A stretch of DNA of 64,000 nt from Saccopteryx bilineata. Its lineage: Eukaryota; Chordata; Mammalia; Chiroptera; Emballonuridae. This document shows positions 35,581 through 46,046 of this stretch, in pieces. Under the pieces are notes generated by a model, which saw only the letters and a program-made list of their open reading frames with translations, was not told the origin of the DNA and searched no databases. The position numbers and the translations under genes are program-made. Positions within the stretch are counted from its first letter, which is position 1, and each line of letters starts with the position of its first letter. The stretch is from the NCBI RefSeq assembly GCF_036850765.1, contig NC_089496.1, positions 99,782,267 through 99,846,266 of the forward strand. Reading direction: 5' to 3'.

Positions 35581-35770
35581 CTATGGCATGAAAGTTGCAT
35601 ATATCATTTCTGCTCCCATCCCATTGGCCAGAACTTAGTCATGTGACCACATCTAGCTGCAGGGAAGTCTGGGAAATGTAGTCAAGCCGGTTCCCATGTT
35701 CAGCAAAGGCTCAGAGGTAAATGAATGTTCAGACAACTAGTTGTCACAATCCTATTCCATCTCTGGTTTG

Positions 35771-36619
35771 TGATCTCAGAGGTCTGTCTTCACAGACTAA
35801 TATCATGGTAATGACTCTTCTGTTTGGTTCAGCCCTGGGCTCCCCATCCCTCCTGTGGACCCTGAAAGGCAGGGAACATCAATGCTAGAAAGCTATTCTA
35901 TCCTATGCCCAAACTAACATTTACAAAGGACAAGTTGAGGGATAAAACATTTATGGGATCTTTTAGGTCAATAAAAATTCTTCTTTTTAGGGCAGGGCAA
36001 GGGAATGGACTCACTTTATTGGTTGATTTAATTAAATACTGATTTAGTCCTCATTTAGGCCTTAAATCCTCTCTGTTGAGAAGAGATGATCAAGGCTGGG
36101 GACTTGCCCAGATGCTCGTAATCAAGACCCAGCCTGAATTCCTCAGGTTTTGTCCCTTGGCAGGAGAGGGAGGGGGAAGAAGTGACAGGTTGATAAGGGA
36201 AGCTGGCGGGCAGTAAGTACATTCCCCCCAAAGAAGCCTGTGGGAGATGCAGGGTGGAGCACCCCTGAGCAAACGGGCTGGGCCAGACAGACAAGCCACA
36301 TAATCCAATAAAACACTCCTTGTCCTTGTGACTAATCCAACTGTCATAACTCCATTTCCGGGAGTTCAAATCGTCAAAAAGTGATTCTGAGGCTTGACGT
36401 TCACTTTCTGGTTTGCCCAGCATTAAAATTCCATCTCAGTCCTACGTCCAAGCTGCCTACTCATGTCTCAGACAAATACATACAAAAGTGAGAAGAAATT
36501 AAGAAGGAAAAAAAAAGATCTTGTAGTAAGCTGCAGGGCTCGGTGCTCATAATTTTGGGTTAATTTGTTGCTTTGGATCATGTGCATCGCCCAATTCCCT
36601 GCCCTTCTGATCATTCTAG
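35771..36619. other. No feature recognised
   Basis: Mixed composition. A 122-codon minus-strand frame (36055-36423) has no recognisable domain. Confidence 0.35.
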
Positions 36620-36775
36620 ATAGTGTGAGGTTCTTTGTGTATGTCTCTCATGCGAGGTTGAGAGGTTCTGAGGAACAAGTCTCCATCCCGGTTTGTGTGG
36701 TCCTCCCAGCATCCAGGTGAGTGCCTGGCACGGGGGACGTATTGAGTGGTGCTTGCTGCATTGCTGACTTCATTC
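36620..36775 (+). mobile_element. LINE-2 3'-end fragment
   Basis: 'gaacaagtctccatcccgg', 'cctcccagcatccaggtgagtgcctggcacgggggacg' and 'tgagtggtgcttgctgcattgctga' follow the usual L2 3' end. Confidence 0.55.
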
Positions 36776-37265
36776 AGAGAACCAAGGTGGTGGCTCTTTT
36801 TAATGAATTGCTTTCCCTTTATCAGCAGCGTATGTTACCAGGATGCCATATTGTTATCATATGTGCATGCTCTCTGGCTGAGACTCCCGCCTCTCCCTCC
36901 TCCCACCTTCCCCCTAAGAGTCCATCCACTGCAGTTTTTAAAAATGGAAAGGGTGTTTATCAGAGGCTGGAGAGAGTTGACGCATCATAAAAATTAATGA
37001 TATGGAAAAATTGTTTGGCAATTTCTTATTAACTAAAAGTACACTTACCTTAAGACACAGCCACTGTACTTATGGAGATTTATCCCAGAGAAATAAAAAA
37101 AAAACAACAACCCACAAACCTATGTTCATGCAAAACTGGCACATGAATGTTCATAGCAGCTTTATTCATAATAGCCTCAAGCCAGGAACAACCCAGAAGT
37201 CCTCTGATAGCTGATGGTTAAATACCCTCTCCTATATGAAAAGAAACAAACTTTCTTTTCATGAG

Positions 37266-38035
37266 ACAGGCAATGCATTCATTTTCTGGAGCTGCTTTAA
37301 CAATGTACCACAAAATCTAGTGACTTAAGCAACAGCTATTTACTGTCTTACATTTCTGGAGGTTGAAGGTCCAAGATCAAGGTGTCAGTGGGCCACACTT
37401 CCTCTGTAGGTGCTAGGGAAGGAACCCTTCCTGGGCTCCAAGCTTCTGCTAGCCCGTTGGCTTGTGCTAGCAAAATTCCTACTTTTTTTTTTTTTTTTTA
37501 CAGAGACAGAGAGAGGGATAGATAGGGACAGACAGACAGGAATGGAGAGAGATGAGAAGCATCCATCATCAGTTTTTCGTTGCGACACCTTAGCTGTTCA
37601 TTGATTGCTTTCTCATATGTGCCTTGACTGTGGGGCTACAACAGACCGAGTAACCCCTTGCTCGAGCCAGTGACCTTGGGTCCAACCTGGTGAGCTTTTG
37701 CTCAAACCAGATGAGCCTGCGCTCAAGCTGGGGACCTTGGGGTCTCGAACCTGGGTCCTCCGCATCCCACTCCGATGCTCTATCCACTGCGCCACCGCCT
37801 GGTCAGGCAGAATTCCTACTTTTACATGGTGTTCATCCTGTGTGTGTGCATCTAAATTTCCCTTTTTATAAGTACACCAGTCATAAGGACCCATGTACAT
37901 ACTCTAGTCTGACCTCATCTTACCTGAATACATTTGTAGTGACTCTGTTTCCAAGAAAGCTCACATTCTGAGGTGCTGGGGGTTGCGACTTCAACACAGG
38001 AATTTGAGAGGGGCACAATTCAACTCATACTATAG
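37266..38035 (-). mobile_element. Ancient LTR-like repeat interrupted by a SINE
   Basis: It begins near 'gcattcattttctggagctgc', continues 'tggaggttgaaggtccaagatcaaggtgtc' and, after the SINE, 'agtacaccagtcataaggacc', 'ctcacattctgaggtgctgggggtt' and 'gggcacaattcaactcatac'. This is a common mammalian LTR-like repeat in antisense, resembling the MaLR group. It sits inside the L1. Confidence 0.7.
37474..37823 (-). mobile_element. tRNA-derived SINE of the second family, minus orientation
   Basis: The element is 37487-37810, with a 13-bp duplication AATTCCTACTTTT at 37474-37486 and 37811-37823. The minus-strand head is 'gcctgaccaggcggtggcgcagtgg' and CpG sites are well kept, so it is among the younger copies of its family here. 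It is the innermost part of a three-level nest. Confidence 0.94.
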
Positions 38036-38525
38036 TATATAGCAACATGGGTAAAGGCATTATGCTCAGTGGATAAAAAGGCAATGACAAAAGATTTCAT
38101 ATTGTATTGTAATGTACACAAAATGACAAAACTGTGGCGATGGAGAACAGATTGGGGGTGGCCAGGAGTGAGGGATGGGTTGGGATGGGGGTGAGTCTAT
38201 AAAGGGTGGCCCTAAGGATTGTTGGGATAGTCTGGGCCCTAGTTGGTGGTGGTTCTACAAATCCACACGCGGGATCAGGTTGCATTGGAGTGCCCTTCCC
38301 CCAACACCAGGAGTGTGTATGAAAACTGGTACAAACTCAACACGGGCTGCAGGCTAGTTAACAGTACTGTGTCATTGTCACATTTCTGGTTTTGATACTA
38401 TACCAGTTACATAAGATGTCACCATGAGGGGAAGTCGGATGAAGGATTCATGGAGCTATTCCATGTACTATATTTACAGCTTCCTTTGAGTCTGTAATCA
38501 TTCCCAAATAAAAAGATTAAAAAAA

Positions 38526-39074
38526 TTTCATGATCCAGGATGGGAGAGAGGAAATGAAAGACCAGAAGTTTAGCTCCAGCTCAAGTTTCTCCTGCAATGC
38601 TCAGAATCCACAAAAGGCTCCTTTGCAGATACACCACCTTCCTTCTCTCCTAGCAGAACGAGGAACCTGCGTTCAGGTGAGAGGGACAGTGGAGGGCAGA
38701 GAGGTCAGAGCATCAGTTTTTATTTATTTCCCTCTGGACTTCTGCCCAGGACTTGATTTGCCAGGTTTTCAGATTCCCGTTAGGGGAAGTCTGGGCTGGA
38801 GGCCCCTCTGTTGGGACCTCAGCTTCTTAGATCAGCAGTCACCAGCCCCTCTACCCACCTCTTTCCTTGAAGTCTCGGTGTTGGTGGGAGCACCTTCCTG
38901 TGCAGGCCTGGGGGCCTGGCTCCCTCTGTCAAGCTGGGGGAGTCTTGCTTAGCCCTCTGTACCCCTCACTCCCACCTGTGCATAGAACAGGGCCACAGTC
39001 CCAGTCCGGACTTGCTCCATGTGTCATCTGGGTCAAACCAACACACCGAAGGTTGGCTTTGTCATTTCTGTGCC
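38526..39074. other. No feature recognised
   Basis: A 140-codon frame (38530-38952) has no domain. No repeat is clear. Confidence 0.35.
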
Positions 39075-39490
39075 TTGGTTCAGATGCCTCAGGTTCCTGG
39101 CTGGCTCTGCAGCTGCACTGAGGCAGGTTGCTTCCTTCTCTCTGCCTCAGTTTCCTAAACCAGTGATCCCCAACCTTTTTTGGGCCACGGACCGGTTTAA
39201 TGTCAGAAAATATTTTCATGGACCAGCCTTTAGGGTGGGATGGATAAATGTATCACGTGACCGAGACAAGCATTAAGAGTGAGTCTAAGACGGATGTAAC
39301 AGAGGGAATCTGGTCATTTTTAAAAAATAAAACATCGTTCAGACTTAAATATAAATAAAACGGAAATAATGTAAGTTATTTATTCTTTCTCTGTGGACTG
39401 GTACCAAATGGCCCACGGACCGGTACCAGCCCGTGGCCCGGGGGTTGGGGACCACTGTCCTAAACTGACCACGGAGGGTAAATCGTTTCT
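39075..39490 (+). mobile_element. MIR-like fragment split by a hAT element
   Basis: 'gaggcaggttgcttccttctctctgcctcagtttcc' before the hAT is a MIR core. 'taaactgaccacggaggg' after it would continue it, weakly. Confidence 0.5.
39153..39465 (+). mobile_element. Non-autonomous hAT transposon, 297 bp, with 8-bp duplication
   Basis: The element is 39161-39457, flanked by TCCTAAAC at 39153-39160 and 39458-39465. The ends CAGTGATCCCCAACC and GGTTGGGGACCACTG are inverted. Next to the tips stand GGGCCACGGACCGG and CCCGTGGCCCGG, which extend the pairing. No coding part. Orientation is arbitrary. Confidence 0.95.
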
Positions 39491-40469
39491 ATCTAATCTT
39501 GAAGCCTGGAAATCCTAAAGCTTAAACATTATAATTGATGGGAAGATTTTATGCAAATGCAAGGTTCTGTTATAATGACCTATTAAGAATAATTTAATAG
39601 TGATTAATTATTGAACTTTTCCCACATTCTAAGTGCAAACATTATCTCTTAATTCTCGTTAAGTGTCATGGACCTCCTGGGGCTATTCCACACCTAACAA
39701 GCACATTCCACACCTAACAAGGACAGGGCTGCCGGGCAGGAGCCAAGGCCTTCAGAGAAAACCCAAACCTATCAGCTAAAAATCCACAGCCTGGTGGTAA
39801 GAAGGCTGGGATGTGGGCAGACATAAATATCAGGATCCCCCTGACCACCACTCTGCAATCTCCTGTCTCCATTGGCCACACCCAAAGGGAAGCAGGGCAA
39901 GGGACCCAGTCCCCAGACAAGGACAGAGAGTGCTGCTTGGAGCAAACCGAACCTGTCCAGTCTAGTTTTTGTCACACAGCCCGAGCTGGGGCTTGACTCG
40001 GGACCTTCTGACCCCAGATCCTACATTCTTTCCAGTCCCAGGGGCAAGAGCGACAGGCCCACCCTAAACTTGGTCCCTATATTTCCCCACGGCTGCCTTT
40101 CAGGGTCCCCTCCCTCCAGGGACCCACGGGAAGCTGGCTCTGCCCAGGTGCCCAGTCTTGTCGCTTGACCTGCCTTCTTGTTCTCCCCCACCTCTGACCA
40201 CAGAGCACTGCTCTCCTTCCGCCCCGTCTCTGCTCCTCAAGTGAGGCGGGCCAGCAGGCCCCTGGGGGCTGGGTGCCTTTCTTCTTTCTCCCTTGTTCCG
40301 GTTCATTCCGAAGCCACAGAGAGCCACGGAGAGAAAGGGCTGAGAGAATCAGGGGCCGAGGGCCTGTTGTGAAAGGAGTCCATCAAGACAAAGCAGTGAG
40401 TGCTTAGGGAGGCCCTGAATGCAGGGCTTAGGGGCTGTGCTGAGCCCTCACATAGGCCTTTGTGTGCCT
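39466..40469. other. No gene recognised; short tandem duplication and MIR scrap
   Basis: A 20-bp unit with ATTCCACACCTAACAAG is repeated in tandem at 39684-39722. A short antisense MIR-like block ('gagctggggcttgactcggga') lies near 39980-40010. The rest is unassigned. Confidence 0.4.
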
Positions 40470-40935
40470 TTCTATTGACTGCCGCTAAGCCCTTCAATGG
40501 GCTCCCATTGTGCTCGGAATAAAACCCAAACCCCCACCTCATCTTGTACCGCGCACCTCCCTCTCCTCTTGCCCTTCCTTCAGCTCCTGGTACACCAGGT
40601 TGGTTCCCACTTCCAGGCTCTTCCACCGGCTTGCTCTGCGGCCTGGGACGAGCCTGCGTTCTCCCCAGGGATGGCACCAGCTCCTGCTGCAGGTCTCACA
40701 TGGACTGCCCCATCTTAGGAAGGCCTTTCTTGGCCTAAACTAAGTCCCCTTTGCTGCCCCCCCCAAGTGTTCTCTCTGGCACCTTTCTGTCATCTGTGTC
40801 TCCCACTAGGCTAGAAGTGTCACGAGGATGTGGAGCTCATCAGCCTTATTTCTTGTTCCTCCCACAGTGCCTAGCAGAACCCGGAGTAGAGCGGGTATTG
40901 GAAACACACTTGTTGAATCCAGAAAGTGAATGCAA
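40470..40935 (+). mobile_element. LINE-2 3' region
   Basis: 'ccttcaatgggctcccattgtgctcggaataaaacccaaa' at the left, 'ggtctcacatggactgcccc' and 'gaaggcctttcttggcc' in the middle and 'acagtgcctagcagaacccgg ... cacttgttgaatc' at the right keep the L2 order over more than 450 bp. It is the longest L2 in the window. The three frames at 40497-40743 are translations of it. Confidence 0.82.
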
Positions 40936-41284
40936 TTTTGAAAAACCTCAGCCATTTGAATTTGACCTCTCTGTTTGGATCTCTGCTCTTAGATAACATA
41001 CCAGAACATGTCTGAGCATTGGACTTGATGTGACGTTGACCTTCATCTGCTAATAAAGAGTGTCTTGCCGGCCCCCGCTTGTCACTGGCAGTGATTGAGC
41101 ACGAGGGAGTACCTTGGTTCTGCTTTCCCAACTCAGCTCATCTTATAGTTAGAATCTGAAGTCTCTGACATATGGAACTTTTATTGTTTGACAGGGGCCT
41201 AAGGCTTTCGTAGTGGGGGAGGATGGCTCTGGGGTAGTTCTGAGGACCATGGTGAGATGTTCTAGAATTAGGAAAGGGTAGATC
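40936..41284. other. No feature recognised
   Basis: Mixed composition without a supported call. Confidence 0.3.
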
Positions 41285-41430
41285 ATCATTTTGTACTAGT
41301 ATTTTTCTATTGAATTTCTTGGGGTGACACTGGTTAACATAATTATACTGGTTTCAGGAGCCCAATTCTACAATATACACCGTATTGTGTGTTCGCCCTC
41401 CCTGCCCAACAAGTCTTCGTCCATCGCCAT
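41285..41430 (-). mobile_element. LINE-1 fragment, minus orientation
   Basis: 'attgaatttcttggggtgacactggttaa', 'ttatactggtttcaggagcccaattctac' and 'gtattgtgtgttcgccctccc' form a block I associate with L1 3' sequence in laurasiatherian genomes. Edges are approximate. Confidence 0.6.
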
Positions 41431-41439
41431 CTTTGCCAC

Positions 41440-41560
41440 TGCTAGGTAGAGAGGCTGATATGATCACTGTCCCTCTTGGCCTTCAGTTGCCTTGGTTTTC
41501 TTATCTGTAAATGAAGATGTCTAAAGTCCCCTTCCGAGGCCAAGGTTCCCTCAACTTATC
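41440..41560 (+). mobile_element. MIR SINE fragment
   Basis: 'ggccttcagttgccttggttttcttatctgtaaatgaagatg' matches the MIR core region. Confidence 0.5.
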
Positions 41561-42639
41561 ATCACCCTACTTTTGTGTGGTAGCTCTGCCTTCTTCATAT
41601 AATCAAGAAAGGTCCAAAGAGAGACAGCCATTATCAGGATGCCTAAGGGAAAAGCAAACCAGCTGGACAGTCTACATCCCATTAAGCAACTTGTCTCCAC
41701 CCATAAATATAGTGTGTCCTTCTATTTCTTCTCTTCTTTCTTACTTTGTGCTCTTTCCGCCACCCAGTGCCCCTACCTCTCTCTTTCCTATTGCTCTCAT
41801 CTTCTTTATAAATTCAAAACAATAAGGAGAGCAACTTTTCCAGCTCCCCAAAATTCAACACTGTCATTAGAGCTTGTGTGGTCTGTTACTTAGCCCTGGG
41901 CATTTCAGCATCAACTTGTATGCTTTGGCAAAAAACCTATGATCCTCCTTATAGTTTAGCTGTTCATAAAGGGGAAATACTCTTGCCCTCAATGCAATGC
42001 TGCTATTGCAATTTACCGTTAAGGAAACAATCACCACGCTTCACACAGGCCCAGTTGTTTATATGCAGTTCATTCAGTGTGGTGTTTAGCGTGCACAACT
42101 CCTTTAAACCTCCTAGCTCAGGATTCATTTAGTTTTACAAGTGAAGCCCAACTCCTTCCCCCTCCTCCCCATAAGTGCCTTTCCTTATTCTTGGATAAAA
42201 TCAATAAACCATGAAATGTCTCTATTGAAAAATGATATGACCAAGCCCTCCCTGAGAATTTAGGGGTTAAAAATGTGGTTTGAGGCTTAAAGGCCCATTA
42301 AGGTGCTATTGGATTATGGTGAAATCCTTCTGAATGTGAACTTCACTGCATTTTGACTCAGAAACGTAATCCAGCTCCAGTTCCTCAACACACCGTTGCC
42401 AAATGCTGCTTTTAGAATGCATTAGTGCCGATGAAGGCGACGGCATGCGTGGCGGCTAGAAAATATGATTCCTTCTGCCTCCACTTTCAATGACCTGGAA
42501 CAAGACTTACTTCCCCACCTGGCTCTGGAGAAAATGCTAACCAAATGATCAACGAGGGAGTATTATTAAATTAATATACGACACAGGTGAATTACATACA
42601 AAGTTGGTTAGTGCTCCACCATCTTGCTTTTGAAATATA
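41561..42639. other. No repeat or gene recognised
   Basis: 42230-42600 is unique-looking, moderately AT-rich and free of named repeats. It could hold a conserved non-coding element, which only alignment could show. Confidence 0.35.
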
Positions 42640-42800
42640 CCTCATAAGGTTTTGCTCTTAGTTACAAGAAACTCTATGTCATCAAGTTGAGTGTCCACAT
42701 TTCACAGACGAGGGCCCCATGAGGAAACTGACTTGTCCACGGTTGCCCATTGGTAATGTCTTGCTCTAACTGAGGAGATGAGGGTCCAGTGAGTGTGATG
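42640..42800 (-). mobile_element. MIR SINE, minus orientation
   Basis: 'acatttcacagacgagggcccc', 'gaggaaactgacttgtccacggttgccca' is an antisense MIR core. It lies about 90 bases before an oppositely oriented MIR. Confidence 0.6.
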
Positions 42801-42889
42801 TTTCGTACTTTTCTGAAGGAAAGTTTTAGCCCAGAAGTTTTGTTTTTGCAGGGATAAAGGACTGTCTTAGAGTGAGATAGTTGTCGACA

Positions 42890-43070
42890 CTGAAGGTATA
42901 CAGACCTGGGTTCAGGCTCAGCTCTGTCATTTACAACTCTGGGCTATTAGGCAGACCCTTTACCTTTGGAAACTTACGTCCCCACCTGAGAAGTGGGAAT
43001 GGTGGAGATGACAAGAAAGGCTGCCTCGTGGGTAGTGGTGAGGACTCAGGAAAACAGGGTAGTAAAACTT
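42890..43070 (+). mobile_element. MIR SINE
   Basis: 'cagacctgggttcaggctcagctctgtca', 'cctttacctttggaaactta' and 'cacctgagaagtgggaatgg' follow the MIR order. Confidence 0.75.
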
Positions 43071-43245
43071 AGCTTCATATATGGCAGGGTATTGGATGAA
43101 GTCATGGAATCATCATGAAGGTGCTTCTCAGCCATGTTTAGTAATCCAGATTTCATAAACAGACTCAGCAGCCTCAGAGAAAAATTAATGTACTATGTTG
43201 TGATGTGTGGCCATTTGTCTCTGTGTTGAGTTTTTAGAGGTTAGA

Positions 43246-43606
43246 ATATGACATGTGACCCTGGCAGGTGGCTCAGTGTGTGGAACACTGGTCTGGCATA
43301 TGGATGTCCCAGGTTTGATTCCCAGTCAGGGCATACAGAAGAAGAGACCATCTGCTTCTCTCCCTTTCCCTCTCCCCTTCTCTCCCTCTTCTCCTCCCAC
43401 AGCCAGTGGTTCAATTGGTTCGAGTGTGGCCCCAGGCACTGAGGATAGCTCGTTGGAGCATGTCAGTCTCAGGTGCTAAAAATAGCTCAGTTGATTCAAG
43501 CATCTGCCCCAGATGGGGTTGCCAGGTGGATTCCAGTTAGGGGACATGCAGGAGTCTGCCTCATTATCTCCCCTTCTCTCACCTAAATACATATATATGA
43601 CATGTG
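43246..43606 (+). mobile_element. Old, diverged tRNA-derived SINE, plus orientation
   Basis: The element is 43258-43594, with a 12-bp duplication ATATGACATGTG at 43246-43257 and 43595-43606. It shares the layout of the 0.67-kb family (tRNA-like head with 'ggtttgattcccagtcagggca', CT-rich middle, body ending in 'ggagtctgcctcattatctcccc') but is strongly diverged in the body. It may be an older subfamily or a sister family. Confidence 0.88.
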
Positions 43607-44039
43607 GAGTTCATTCTGAAACCCACCACCATGTACCTCTCAACTGAGCCAAGAGTGATGTTCATAATGGCCAGATGGACATGTCATCAAAATTAAAGAA
43701 GTTTTAAATACAAATGCCTGGTACACAGAAAGCAACCAACAAACATCTGTTGAATTAAATTACACTGAACAAGGAGGTAGAGAAGTCTTGCCACCAGATT
43801 TAACAGAACCCAGGAAACAGATGTTCCATTTAAACCTAATCCCATATATCAGAGATGATAAATATCTCTATCACATTCTATGTCCAGGGCAGACATTACT
43901 AATCCATCCCAGCACTCTTGTCTTCCAATCTTATATTTGTTAATATGAGTAACTCTACCTCTAGGCATTGAGCCCTTGGAGAAGGCTGACTGAGTTCAGT
44001 TTCTTCTTTATCTCCTACAAATTTTAACGAATAGGTGTT
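43607..44039. other. No feature recognised
   Basis: AT-rich sequence. No supported call. Confidence 0.3.
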
Positions 44040-44150
44040 TAATGCTTGCACAAGAGATGAGCTCAGAGGGGCTTAAGAGATTTCCCAAGGCCACACAAGA
44101 AGTGTGGCAGTAATTGAGTTTGACACTAACAGAAATAGACACAGGAATCA
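44040..44150 (-). mobile_element. MIR SINE fragment, minus orientation
   Basis: 'agagatttcccaaggccacacaagaagtgtggcagtaattgag' is an antisense MIR core. Confidence 0.6.
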
Positions 44151-45272
44151 GGCAGATAGAGATGAAAACATCATCTTATTACCTTCAAAAGGAGGCTAGA
44201 CGATGTGGCTTGGGTCCATGCTGACCCTGCAGTAGTGAGCTATCACGTATGAAGACCCAGATGGAGATAAACTAACCCTCTCAGATACAGCAAGCCTGAG
44301 GTCCAAAGCACACCTCCAGTAGTGACCTCCTAAGAAGCAGAGCCTAAAGTTAAACTCAGGGACTAGAAGAAGGGAGCTTAAAGGGAACGCTCTGTAAGTA
44401 GGTGGATCCCAAAGAGAGGCAAGGGAAGGGGCAGAACCACACATGCTCTGTCCTGCTCCCTTACCCGCACCCCCCATTAGTTAATTATGTAGTTTTTGTT
44501 CCCAGGGAAGGGACAAAGGGGTAGGGAGCCCAGGAGTGGTCTGCGATGCCCAAGGGCTTTTCCAAAAACATGAGGAGGAAATGAGTGATTCCCTAATAGG
44601 CCTTGGGCATTAAATCGATTACTCAGCCGAGAAAGGCTGTTTAGCATGGTCTTAGGTGCATGGTAGGTATGCCACAAACCTTAGCTTCCTGTTTACACTT
44701 ACTACCCTGGAATTCTTATAAAAGGATTCAAAATATACTACTTGGAAGCCATTTAAGAGCTTCCAATATTGCTGGGTCTATGCTGTCTCATATCCATTTT
44801 TCCTTTCTACTTCATCATCTTTGAGAAAAGGAAAAGCACATTTTTGAGGAGCCAGACTCCCAGCGCTTATGAGGACACTTAGCACAGCATGTCAAGCAGA
44901 TATTGACTTCTGAGCCTGTGTGGGCACGGCGCAATCAATGTACACGGTTCCGGACCCTCTCTGCAGCCGGCGGGGCTGCTCACTCTCAGGCACCGGGTAC
45001 CGGGGGCACCAGGTCGGATTGTTCTCCACTCCACAGCGGTGTCGCAGCTGGTGTCTACAGCGTGGACAGCTGTGCTAACAGAGCAGAGCAGCCCCGCGGG
45101 GTCAAGGAGCCCTCCGCTTCTTCAGCTGGGGCTTAGCAAAGAGCCTCTTCTGGGCTTCTTTCCTTAGAGCGTGCTCTTCACTGGCACCCACATGCCGCCC
45201 GGCCTGTTTTCAAATCTGGAGAAATAGTGGGGGTGGGATGCCCTGCCCCTGAGCAGCCAGTTGTATGTATAG
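44151..45272. other. Unassigned DNA with a CpG-richer patch at 44.92-45.11 kb
   Basis: 44920-45110 has more CG dinucleotides than its surroundings and an open frame (44903-45136), but no domain is seen, and I find no splice signals that would make it an exon. The rest is unassigned. Confidence 0.4.
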
Positions 45273-45292
45273 AGTGTGTGTGTGTGTGTGTG
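45273..45292. repeat. (TG)n microsatellite
   Basis: About ten TG units followed by TACATGTGCATG. First of three TG runs within 0.8 kb. Confidence 0.93.
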
Positions 45293-45399
45293 TACATGTG
45301 CATGTACTGGTGTGTGCTGGCTGGCTGACATTCCATCTCATCTTCCAAGGTCAACAGCACAGTAGCTAAGGCAGCACCTGCTCATGAGCAAAACTGTCC

Positions 45400-45512
45400 C
45401 AAGTCAAACTTGACCGCTTGACCACTTGGATCCCACCTAACCTTGAACAAGTGGCTCTTCATGACTCAATTTCCTCATCTGTAAAATGGGAATGATGATA
45501 GCTGTCTCTATG
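45400..45512 (+). mobile_element. MIR SINE with a TG run at its end
   Basis: 'accttgaacaagtggctcttcatgactcaatttcctcatctgtaaaatggg' is a clear MIR core. The TG run at 45513 begins where the MIR signal fades. Confidence 0.72.
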
Positions 45513-45534
45513 GTGTGTGTGTGTGTGTGTGTAT
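45513..45534. repeat. (TG)n microsatellite
   Basis: Eleven TG units followed by a TA-rich stretch with ATATAT steps to about 45570. Confidence 0.94.
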
Positions 45535-46003
45535 ATACTAAATAACATACATATATTTATATATATATTCTAAATATTTGCCACATAAAAACAATCCAAG
45601 TTTGGGCTCTCCTGTTAAAACTGTCATTTCAGGATGAATTTAAGGTGTTCTACACATAGCACATGCAGCTAAACATGTAATTAAACAAAAATTGCCAGTA
45701 AAAGAAAAAATAGAAATATAAATAAGGCACGGGGACTGGGGCAAATATAAATTAGAACCCGGAAGGCAGACTAGTGGGAGGGACTGGTAGAGAAGGAAGT
45801 AAAGAAATAGAATTTTAAAAAATCAGAGTATAAGATTGTATCTCATTGTTATAATAAATAGTCAATTTAGTTCTGGGTTTCCTGGGAGCCAAATGGAAAA
45901 GAGAGACGACTTAGGACACGTACTGCAGACCTAACTGAAAGTTTAGATCAAGTCGCAAAATTAACAATGTAGGATTCTAGATTAATTATTATCTCCTTTT
46001 GTA

Positions 46004-46046
46004 GTGTGTGTGTGTGTGTGTTTGTGTGTCTGTGTGTGTGTATGTG
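46004..46046. repeat. Interrupted (TG)n microsatellite
   Basis: TG units with TTTG, TC and TA interruptions. Confidence 0.93.

Larger units (their letters stand above)
34359..35770 (-). mobile_element. Ancient interspersed repeat split by a hAT element
   Basis: The left part 34359-34573 and the right part 35573-35770 carry wording of a widespread old mammalian repeat, clearest in 'cccattggccagaacttagtcatgtgaccac' and 'gggaagtctgggaaatgtagtc'. Family and orientation are uncertain. Confidence 0.5.
37000..38525 (+). mobile_element. LINE-1 3' end interrupted by an LTR-like repeat
   Basis: The left part, about 37000-37265, has 'atggaaaaattgtttggcaattt' and 'gttcatagcagctttattcat'. The right part, about 38036-38525, has 'aaaggcattatgctcagtgg', 'ctgtgtcattgtcacatttctgg' and a final 'aataaaaagattaaaaaaat'. 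Both are plus orientation and join without overlap, so one L1 3' end was opened by a later insertion. Confidence 0.8.
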
